A stretch of DNA of 32,980 nt, from positions 1-32,980 of the forward strand of contig PXPI01000109.1 of the NCBI GenBank assembly GCA_003021905.1. The letters are read 5' to 3'. Shown here one piece after another: positions 27,311 to 32,980 of the stretch (position 1 is the first letter of the stretch; each line of letters begins with the position of its first letter). Below the pieces are notes generated by a model, which saw only the letters and a list, made by a program, of their open reading frames with translations, was not told the origin of the DNA and ran no database searches. Position numbers and translations under genes: made by a program. The stretch is from Cyanobacteria bacterium SW_9_44_58. GTDB lineage: Bacteria; Cyanobacteriota; Cyanobacteriia; Cyanobacteriales; Rubidibacteraceae.

Positions 27311-27332
27311 GAGACGTTCCAGGGAACGCCTC
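27311..27332. repeat. Palindromic intergenic repeat
   Basis: GAGACGTTCC-AG-GGAACGCCTC is a near-perfect palindrome with one A/C mismatch. Very similar GAGACGTTCC..GGAACGTCTC palindromes recur between genes in cyanobacteria. No T run follows on either strand, so it is not a usual terminator. Confidence 0.45.
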
Positions 27333-27344
27333 TAGAGAATGCGA

Positions 27345-28343
27345 TTACGGCGTTTGCCAAATTTTCTGATGATATTGTTCCACATCGGCATAGGGGTCGC
27401 CCGCATCATGGTGATGGTCATGATGATGGTGGTGATGATCATGTCCATGATCATGGCCCATATTGCCTGAAACTGCCGCTAAGCGAAACTTACAGGTTTC
27501 ACAATTCATTTTAACTTCTCCGGTTTGGGTTTCAATTTCCCGTTCTCTTAGTACTTGTAAAAGATTGGGATGAATCCCCATCTCCGGTAAACAAGTCATG
27601 GAAATGTCTGGATATTGTTCTTGCTGTTGTGCAGTGATATTGAAAATTTTCTTCACTAACACCCCAGTAAACAAGAAGTAAGGGAGGACAATAATTCGTT
27701 TCGGTTGATAAAAACGAGCGCGCTGGAAACCTTCTTCGAGACGGGGATGGGTAATGCCAATAAAACAAGTTTCGATGGTTTTATAACCGCTTCCTTCCCA
27801 CAGCATTCTTGCTAATTTGCAAACATCGCCATTGGCGTCGGGATCGCTGGAACCCCGTCCCACAAATAACACCACAGTTTCCGAGCGAGAAATATTATGG
27901 GGATTGTTTTCAGGAGAATCCAGTTCTGCCAACCGATCGCGCCACAAGTCTAGGATACTGGGAGTAATGCCGAAATGTCTGCCATAATCAATGGTAATGG
28001 AAGGAAACCGCTCCCGAGCGCGATCCAGCTCATTGGTGACATCAAATTTATTATGTCTCGCGGCAAATAATAAAATCGGCAGTGCGGAAAAATCGGTATA
28101 GCCTTGTTGAACCGCTTGTTCGATTCCTTCTTGAATGGTGGGCTTGCTTAATTCTAAAAAGCAGGGAATGACCGGACGAGATTGATCCAATTTCTGATAC
28201 GCTTCGGCAAAATCAATAAAGGTTTGCCGTCCTTGTTCATCTTTGCTGCCATGACCGATTAATAACAGCGGACGCTGTTTCGGCAACGGCGGTAGATCCA
28301 TGTTGGTTTCTTTCGTTGAGGGTGAATGAACGATTTGGGTCAA
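27345..28343 (-). CDS. cbiX: Sirohydrochlorin cobaltochelatase CbiX (long form)
   Basis: A long CbiX enzyme of about 330 residues that inserts cobalt into sirohydrochlorin early in cobalamin synthesis. Two CbiX-type halves are seen: [17 protein letters not shown] near the N-terminus, and [18 protein letters not shown] later. The C-terminal region has MNCETC (an MxCxxC motif known to hold a 4Fe-4S cluster in Bacillus CbiX) and a tail of alternating His and Asp that may store metal. The start is best placed at TTG 28343, because AAGGAG lies 8 nt upstream; a GTG at 28352 overlaps that site, and ATG 28301 is also possible. Confidence 0.92.
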   Translation of the reverse strand: MTQIVHSPSTKETNMDLPPLPKQRPLLLIGHGSKDEQGRQTFIDFAEAYQKLDQSRPVIPCFLELSKPTIQEGIEQAVQQGYTDFSALPILLFAARHNKFDVTNELDRARERFPSITIDYGRHFGITPSILDLWRDRLAELDSPENNPHNISRSETVVLFVGRGSSDPDANGDVCKLARMLWEGSGYKTIETCFIGITHPRLEEGFQRARFYQPKRIIVLPYFLFTGVLVKKIFNITAQQQEQYPDISMTCLPEMGIHPNLLQVLREREIETQTGEVKMNCETCKFRLAAVSGNMGHDHGHDHHHHHHDHHHDAGDPYADVEQYHQKIWQTP

Positions 28344-28494
28344 TGTGAACACTCCTTGCTCGCTAATTTGATTCTATGCCAGTTGTTTGGTGCGTTGCTA
28401 TCTTAACGGATTTTGCGATGAGTATAAATGCTGGGGAGGGGGTTGCGGAGAACTAGGGAAGCTTGCGCCCCCAGCGCCGGTAGGTCACTTGCAA

Positions 28495-29379
28495 TTAACC
28501 AATCTTGGGCTTACTAACACTGGCTAAAATCTCTAAAGGATTATGATCTTTGACTAATTGCAGTTCCTCTTGATTTTTGACTAATAAAGCCCCAGCAAAG
28601 CCTAAGGAATTAATTCCAATTGATTGAAATGTTTCTTGTTTACGAAGAACCACTAACATCCAGTTGCGCGTCATGAGAAAATTATAGGGAGTGCCGGGTT
28701 CATAATTGATTCTAGCTAGCAATGTTTGATAATAGTCTAAAACTGATTGGGCAATGGTTTCTGGATGAGCTGTCCAATCTAGATTGAACCAACAAAACCC
28801 ATGAATAAAGGAAAATAGGGGCACTTCACAGAAATCCCCTGAACCTTCTGCCATTTTAAGAGCAGGGGTAATAGGAATTTCGTTGAGATTGCTAGCCAGA
28901 GAACCTGGCACCAGTTGTAAATGTTTGTGGCGAACTGAGGCACCGGCATCTTTTCCGGAATTATAAAACCCTAACCCATCTACTTTTTGTAAACAAGCAC
29001 AAAGAGCGGTAAAGTCGTTATGATTAATTAAATTTTCTTGTTCCTCAAATTCCCGAGTAACAATTAATAAATGATTTTCGACGACATTATATTTATTAAG
29101 TAAACAAATGTGAGTATCGGAAACATCACTGACAAACAAATCCTCTTCGTAGGGCAAAAAAGGATCGAAATCTTCACCGGTTTTTTCTTTATGTTGGGCT
29201 TGTTTTTCTTTGGCTTCTTCTTTTCTGATTAAATTGCTCAGAATTCTTACTAAAAAAGGAATCCCCTGAGCTTTAACAGTTTCGTAATCAGTGGGAATCG
29301 GTTGCAGCGCTTGAGACTGAGTTGCCTTTTTGGTGGTGGTTTCAACCGTTTGCCAAAATTGATCGGGTACTAGGATCAT
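28495..29379 (-). CDS. ATP adenylyltransferase (Ap4A phosphorylase)
   Basis: About 294 residues from ATG 29379 (MILVPDQFWQTVE); the frame can reach TTG 29448 but without a ribosome site. The GalT/HIT-type catalytic motif is RHKHLQLVPG (HxHxQ), followed by WFNLDW and FLMTRNWMLVVLRK, as in Ap4A phosphorylases. It splits diadenosine tetraphosphate with phosphate into ATP and ADP in the cytosol, clearing a stress nucleotide. It is transcribed toward cbiX, with 151 bp between. Confidence 0.9.
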   Translation of the reverse strand: MILVPDQFWQTVETTTKKATQSQALQPIPTDYETVKAQGIPFLVRILSNLIRKEEAKEKQAQHKEKTGEDFDPFLPYEEDLFVSDVSDTHICLLNKYNVVENHLLIVTREFEEQENLINHNDFTALCACLQKVDGLGFYNSGKDAGASVRHKHLQLVPGSLASNLNEIPITPALKMAEGSGDFCEVPLFSFIHGFCWFNLDWTAHPETIAQSVLDYYQTLLARINYEPGTPYNFLMTRNWMLVVLRKQETFQSIGINSLGFAGALLVKNQEELQLVKDHNPLEILASVSKPKIG

Positions 29380-29577
29380 GGGGTTTGCTTCAATTAACGA
29401 TTCGGGATCACCATCGCTGAATCGTTGCTCAGGTGATACAATAAGCAACGTTTAGAAACTTAACATTTTTTAATGTCGAGCGGAATTGCCCCTTTCACTG
29501 AACCTTCAGTTCAGTTAAACAATCACCAAGCCCGTCAATGCTTATGATTGAGGCATTTTCCGCTGCTCAAATCAAGT

Positions 29578-29691
29578 ATGTCCTTGCTTTCTAAACTTTT
29601 TCAGAAACTCCTATGGCAAGATCAGGTTGACTCCCTCTTGATTGCTAAAGGAGAAATTCTGGGTTGGAAGGAGATTCTAACAAACTTCTGA
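29578..29691 (+). CDS. Possible small protein
   Basis: A 37-codon frame (MSLLSKLFQKLLWQDQVD..., ending TGA) in the gap before the SDR gene, 31 bp upstream of it. It could form one or two amphipathic helices. No Shine-Dalgarno is seen and I do not recognise it. It might be chance or a leader peptide. Confidence 0.28.
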   Translation: MSLLSKLFQKLLWQDQVDSLLIAKGEILGWKEILTNF

Positions 29692-29722
29692 AACCTCATC
29701 AAACGAATCATTGGAGGATAAC

Positions 29723-30448
29723 ATGGATGACTCCCAGCATCGTCCAAAAGCTCTAATCACCGGCGCTAGCAGCGGCATTGGCAAAGAAACTGCCCTTGCC
29801 TTTGCCGATGCAGGAGTTGATCTCGCTCTTGTGGGACGATCTCAAGATCGACTCGATCCTGTCGTCAGTAAAATTGGGGACAAGGTTAATGTTAAATGTT
29901 ACCTAATGGATTTAGCAGCCACTCAATCGGTTAAAGATAATATTCAAGGAGCCGTCGCTGATTTTGGCGACGTTGACATTTTAGTAAACAACGCTGGCAT
30001 GGGATATACCAATCCCCTTAACGAAACCCCTCTTGAAGAATGGGAACAAGTGCTCAACCTGAATTTAACGAGTGTTTTTCAGTGTATTCAAGGAGTTTTG
30101 CCAACGATGCGCGATCGCGGGGGTGGCACAATAATAAATGTAGCTTCCATTGCTGCGCATAATCCTTTCCCGAGTTGGGGCGCCTATAGCGTCAGCAAAG
30201 CGGGGATTATCACCCTATCTAAAGCCCTATCTGGAGAAGAAAAAGAAAATGGCATTCGTGTTGTCACCATTACGCCTGGTGCCGTCAATACGCCCCTTTG
30301 GGATAGCGAGACGGTGCAAATGGAGTTAAATCGGGATGCCATGCTTGACCCGAAAGTAGTAGCGCAAACAATTGTGCAAGCTGCTTTACTACCTGACAAA
30401 GCCGTTATTGAAGAAATGACGGTGATGCCTAGTGCTGGTGCCCTCTAA
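29723..30448 (+). CDS. Short-chain dehydrogenase/reductase (SDR, FabG-like)
   Basis: A 241-residue NAD(P)-dependent oxidoreductase from ATG 29723, with GGAGG 6 nt upstream; the extra TTG codon upstream is part of that site. The Rossmann motif TGASSGIGKE is at about 13-22, NNAG follows at about 89-92, and the catalytic Ser/Tyr/Lys appear in INVASIAAH and YSVSKAG. It reduces or oxidises a carbonyl or hydroxyl group; the exact substrate is unknown. folE starts 59 bp later, and the two could be one transcript. Confidence 0.92.
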   Translation: MDDSQHRPKALITGASSGIGKETALAFADAGVDLALVGRSQDRLDPVVSKIGDKVNVKCYLMDLAATQSVKDNIQGAVADFGDVDILVNNAGMGYTNPLNETPLEEWEQVLNLNLTSVFQCIQGVLPTMRDRGGGTIINVASIAAHNPFPSWGAYSVSKAGIITLSKALSGEEKENGIRVVTITPGAVNTPLWDSETVQMELNRDAMLDPKVVAQTIVQAALLPDKAVIEEMTVMPSAGAL

Positions 30449-30507
30449 GCGCATGGCTAGGTTTTAATAAAACGCAGACGAGGTAATAAGGAATTTAATT
30501 CTTAGTT

Positions 30508-31212
30508 ATGACAACTGGTTCATTCAACAGTTCAATGTCCAACGGTTCAGCCAAAGCAACCAAAAATGTGTCTCTCAATAGTGCATCTTCTATCGAAGCT
30601 GCGGTGACTAACCAAGACAGCACTCAAGATTATCCTCAACCGGAAACGGAAAAAATGATGGAAGCGGTGAAAACCCTTCTAGAGGGGATGGGCGAAGATC
30701 CCGAACGGGAAGGGTTGCGCAAAACCCCGCAGCGAGTGGCAGAAGCCATGCAGTTTCTGACGCAAGGGTATCAACAATCCCTTGAGGAACTGGTCAATGG
30801 CGCGATCTTTGATGAGGGGCACAATGAGATGGTGCTGGTGAGAGATATTGATGTGTTTAGTCTTTGCGAGCATCACATGCTGCCGTTTATGGGCAAAGCA
30901 CATGTGGCATATATTCCTAATCAAAAGGTTGTGGGGTTAAGCAAATTAGCCCGCATTGTGGAAATGTATGCTCGTCGGTTGCAAGTACAAGAACGTCTCA
31001 CCAGACAAATTGCTGAGGCAATTCAAACTATCCTGGAACCGCAGGGCGTTGCTGTTGTTTTAGAAGCAACCCATATGTGTATGGTAATGCGCGGCGTGCA
31101 AAAACCAAGTTCTTGGACGGTCACAAGTGCGATGTTAGGCGTTTTTCAAGAAGAACAGAAAACTCGCGAGGAGTTCCTAAACTTGATTCGCCATCAACCT
31201 AGTTTTCATTAA
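30508..31212 (+). CDS. folE: GTP cyclohydrolase I (FolE)
   Basis: A 234-residue enzyme that opens GTP to 7,8-dihydroneopterin triphosphate, the first step toward folate and pterins. Zinc ligands are Cys120 and His123 (CEHHMLPF) and Cys191 ([11 protein letters not shown]). The catalytic part is ~45-225; the first ~40 residues are Ser/Asn-rich and probably disordered. It follows the SDR gene closely. Its stop is followed within 9 bp by a strong hairpin. Confidence 0.97.
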   Translation: MTTGSFNSSMSNGSAKATKNVSLNSASSIEAAVTNQDSTQDYPQPETEKMMEAVKTLLEGMGEDPEREGLRKTPQRVAEAMQFLTQGYQQSLEELVNGAIFDEGHNEMVLVRDIDVFSLCEHHMLPFMGKAHVAYIPNQKVVGLSKLARIVEMYARRLQVQERLTRQIAEAIQTILEPQGVAVVLEATHMCMVMRGVQKPSSWTVTSAMLGVFQEEQKTREEFLNLIRHQPSFH

Positions 31213-31220
31213 CAAGTTTT

Positions 31221-31255
31221 CCCTGGTTTAATCGCTGAGACGGTTTAAACCAGGG
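31221..31255 (+). terminator. Hairpin after folE
   Basis: CCCTGGTTTAA (31221-31231) pairs perfectly with TTAAACCAGGG (31245-31255). It is 8 bp after the folE stop. The T run after it is weak, so it may end or stabilise the message. Confidence 0.5.
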
Positions 31256-31330
31256 ATGTATTTAGAACTTATTCCCTGTTTTCAAGAAAAGTTTAATAAT
31301 ATGATTGTCTTTTCAAAGTAAGACTTGGAA

Positions 31331-31500
31331 GTGAATGGTACTAGCGACTAACCTGCGGTGTAGTCGTAGCTTCCGCCCAGTCCCAAGAAGAGACCAGACC
31401 CGCCATTCTCGGTTGAATCCAGGGACTTTAACACACTACTGGTCTCGCTAAAAGCGCGACTAAGCCTAGCGGCTGTAGTCGTAGGATGCGCGAGACCCTT
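31331..31500 (-). mobile_element. Small IS200/IS605-derived element (PATE-like)
   Basis: On the minus strand this stretch ends with TAGTCGC...TTCAC at 31331, like the tnpB right end at 342-376. It has two related hairpins: CGACTAACC/GGT-G-TAGTCG (31345-31366) and CGACTAAGCC/GGCT-G-TAGTCG (31457-31481). GGGACT and GGAAGC near the first also match the tnpB 3' region. Further stems exist: GAGACCAG (31390-31397) with CTGGTCTC (31439-31446), and GGTCTCGC (31441-31448) with GCGAGACC (31490-31497). It has no gene, so it would depend on a transposase elsewhere. The exact left boundary is uncertain. Confidence 0.55.
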
Positions 31501-31553
31501 GCTCAATTGGAAAAGCTCATCTTAATACGCTTGTTACAGTTAACTAAAATAGG

Positions 31554-31582
31554 TTGTGATATTAAAAGTTATATTTTATGAT
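31554..31582 (+). promoter_or_regulatory. Promoter of the retron
   Basis: TTGTGA (31554-31559) and TATGAT (31577-31582, 5 of 6) are spaced by exactly 17 bp. The expected start is about 31589-31591, at the outer edge of the a1 repeat. That agreement supports both calls. Confidence 0.5.
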
Positions 31583-31591
31583 TGGCAATAG

Positions 31592-31741
31592 TCACTTGCG
31601 GGATAAGTATTGATTTCCGTTGTTGATCCTGCGACGGTGTATTTTACTGTTAGCTTTACCCGAGTCGCGATCGTGTCGTTCCTTTATATCATGCGTTCTA
31701 TGGCTCTCTATGGGAAGAAGTTGGAATGCTCCCGCAAGTGA
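31592..31741 (+). ncRNA. Retron msr-msd RNA (predicted)
   Basis: TCACTTGCGGGA (31592-31603) and TCCCGCAAGTGA (31730-31741) are perfect 12-bp complements and fit the a1/a2 arms that close retron RNAs. Wobble pairing extends them outward by about one to two bases. Inside, CCGTTG (31617-31622) pairs with CGACGG (31632-31637) as an msr-like stem. The msd stem is not obvious by eye; TCTATGG occurs twice (31697-31703 and 31707-31713). The length (150 nt), the place 43 bp before the RT gene, and the promoter upstream fit known retrons. The branching G cannot be fixed from sequence alone. Confidence 0.72.
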
Positions 31742-31784
31742 TTTTATTTTTATTATCTTTATCACTGGTTAAGTTTCAATCTAG

Positions 31785-32888
31785 ATGGTAATCAATTTCC
31801 CAAAAGGACAACTAATACCAGAAAACTCAAATATAAAAAGCAAAAGCTATGCTCATTTATTGCTGAAAGATAATCCAGAAACTTTACGAGAAAAATTTTT
31901 TTCACTCAGTACGGCACGAGACCTGGCAAAGCTTCTTAATGTTGAATACCGTCGTTTAGTGTATCACATTTATATAGTTCCACCTTCAAAACGCTACAAA
32001 ACATTTGAACTACCGAAAAACTCTGGAGGAACTCGACAAATATCAACGCCACAAACCGCTTTAAAGATTATTCAATGGAAGCTCAATCAAGTATTACAAA
32101 CTATATATGAACCAAAACCATCAGTCCATGGTTTTGTTTCTGGTAAAAGCATTGTTACCAATGCCCAAGCCCATGCCAAAAAACGTTATATCCTAAATCT
32201 TGATCTCAAAGACTTTTTCCCATCAATTAATTTTGGTCGAGTGAGAGGGATGTTTATTGCAGCCCCTTATGGGTTAACACCGGAAGTAGCAACTGTTTTA
32301 GCTCAAATTTGTTGTCATAATAATCAACTTCCTCAAGGCGCACCTACTTCTCCTATTATTACGAATATGATTTGCGCCAAAATGGATAGCCAGTTACAAC
32401 AGTTAGCCAAAGCGTGTAAAGCAACTTATACCCGATATGGTGACGATATTACGTTCTCAACAACTTTAAAGGAATTTCCTGAATCCCTAGCAAAAGTAGT
32501 TACAGAAGAAGGCAAAGAAAAAGTCGCTTTAGGTGAACCATTACTCGGAATTATTGCTGAAAATGGTTTCCAGGTGAATGAAAACAAGATTCACTTGCAA
32601 GCTAAGGGAAATCACCAAGAAGTAACAGGGTTAACAGCCAATAAGTTTCCTAATGTGAACCGTAAGTTTGTACGTCAAGTGCGGGCGATGCTTCATGCTT
32701 GGGCTAAATTTGGTTTAGAAGCTGCCGAAAAGGAGTTTCAAGAAAAGTATGCTAGTAAATCTAGATTGCCAAGCAAAAGTACTGCAAGTTTTAAGGAGGT
32801 ATTGCGGGGGAAAATTGAGTTTATTGGTATGGTTAAAGGAAAAGAAGATAAAATTTACTCTAAATTTATAGATAAATTTAATATATAG
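31785..32888 (+). CDS. Retron-type reverse transcriptase
   Basis: A 367-residue RNA-directed DNA polymerase. The RT domain has NLDLKDFF (138-145, Asp140), LPQGAPTSP (182-190), and the active-site YGDD (218-221) with Asp220 and Asp221. Retron marks are the region-X NAQAH (NAxxH, 126-130) and the region-Y VTG (280-282). The C-terminal part (FVRQVRAMLHAW, then RGKIEFIGMVKG) binds the msr RNA in known retrons. It copies part of the msr-msd into branched msDNA. No Shine-Dalgarno is seen at the ATG. It is more AT-rich than its neighbours by eye, suggesting transfer. No maturase domain is seen. Confidence 0.93.
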   Translation: MVINFPKGQLIPENSNIKSKSYAHLLLKDNPETLREKFFSLSTARDLAKLLNVEYRRLVYHIYIVPPSKRYKTFELPKNSGGTRQISTPQTALKIIQWKLNQVLQTIYEPKPSVHGFVSGKSIVTNAQAHAKKRYILNLDLKDFFPSINFGRVRGMFIAAPYGLTPEVATVLAQICCHNNQLPQGAPTSPIITNMICAKMDSQLQQLAKACKATYTRYGDDITFSTTLKEFPESLAKVVTEEGKEKVALGEPLLGIIAENGFQVNENKIHLQAKGNHQEVTGLTANKFPNVNRKFVRQVRAMLHAWAKFGLEAAEKEFQEKYASKSRLPSKSTASFKEVLRGKIEFIGMVKGKEDKIYSKFIDKFNI

Positions 32889-32938
32889 CAGTTATTGGAA
32901 TCACGAGGTACAGTAACAACATTGACTGAGTAAGGTTC

Positions 32939-32980
32939 ATGACAAAATTTAATGACTTAATTGGTTCGGTGTCTAGCGTA
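32939..32980 (+). CDS. Start of the gene after the retron RT (possible effector), cut by the window end
   Basis: ATG at 32939 with AAGG 5 nt upstream opens a frame of 14 codons (MTKFNDLIGSVSSV) that is still open at the window end. It lies 50 bp after the RT stop on the same strand, where retrons usually carry their toxin or effector gene. The fragment is too short to recognise a family. Confidence 0.5.
   Translation, partial: MTKFNDLIGSVSSV

Noticed and set aside
31331-31500. This hairpin-rich stretch as the retron RNA
   Set aside because: Its hairpins match the IS200/IS605 right end at 342-376, while 31592-31741 has the a1/a2 repeat, a promoter and the right distance from the RT gene.
31785-32888. 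Group II intron or diversity-generating RT
   Set aside because: There is no maturase or endonuclease domain, no intron-like ends and no template/variable repeat pair; NAxxH and VTG fit retrons.

Overview
The window comes from a cyanobacterium. About twenty copies of the palindromic octamer GCGATCGC (HIP1) are scattered through the genes. Several genes are typical of cyanobacteria: sipA, a DUF3120-like membrane protein, a DUF1400 hydrolase, an Slr1604-like FtsH and a three-histidine DpsA. The species cannot be named from this sequence alone, though a unicellular type would fit.

Left part (1-10.3 kb): the 3' end of an IS200/IS605-type tnpB with its right end; htpG; a B12-binding/radical SAM protein; a secreted DUF1400 alpha/beta hydrolase; cobI; a small unknown gene and a FeoA-like gene followed by dpsA; then convergent phoH-khpA-rpsP. 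Middle (10.4-20.5 kb): an LCP-family cell-wall ligase, an AI-2E family membrane protein, an exported metzincin-like protease, an adenosylcobalamin-dependent ribonucleotide reductase interrupted by an intein exactly at its catalytic cysteine, a PNPOx-like flavoprotein, ftsH and a thioredoxin. Right part (20.5-31.2 kb): a decayed tnpB tail, murA, a GNAT acetyltransferase, DUF3120, an EVE-domain protein, recQ, sipA, a cbiX cobaltochelatase, an Ap4A phosphorylase, an SDR oxidoreductase and folE. Most of this is ordinary core genome. Cobalamin is a recurring theme: cobI and cbiX make it, and the ribonucleotide reductase uses it.

The striking region is the right edge (31.3-32.98 kb). A 150-nt segment bounded by a perfect 12-bp inverted repeat lies 43 bp before a retron-type reverse transcriptase gene with NAxxH, YGDD and VTG motifs. 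A promoter-like pair of boxes places the predicted transcription start at the outer edge of that repeat. Another reading frame starts 50 bp after the RT gene and is cut by the window end. This is the layout of a retron anti-phage system (promoter, msr-msd RNA, RT, effector), and the effector remains unknown. Just upstream sits a small IS200/IS605-derived element with two copies of the same hairpin that ends the tnpB element at the left edge.
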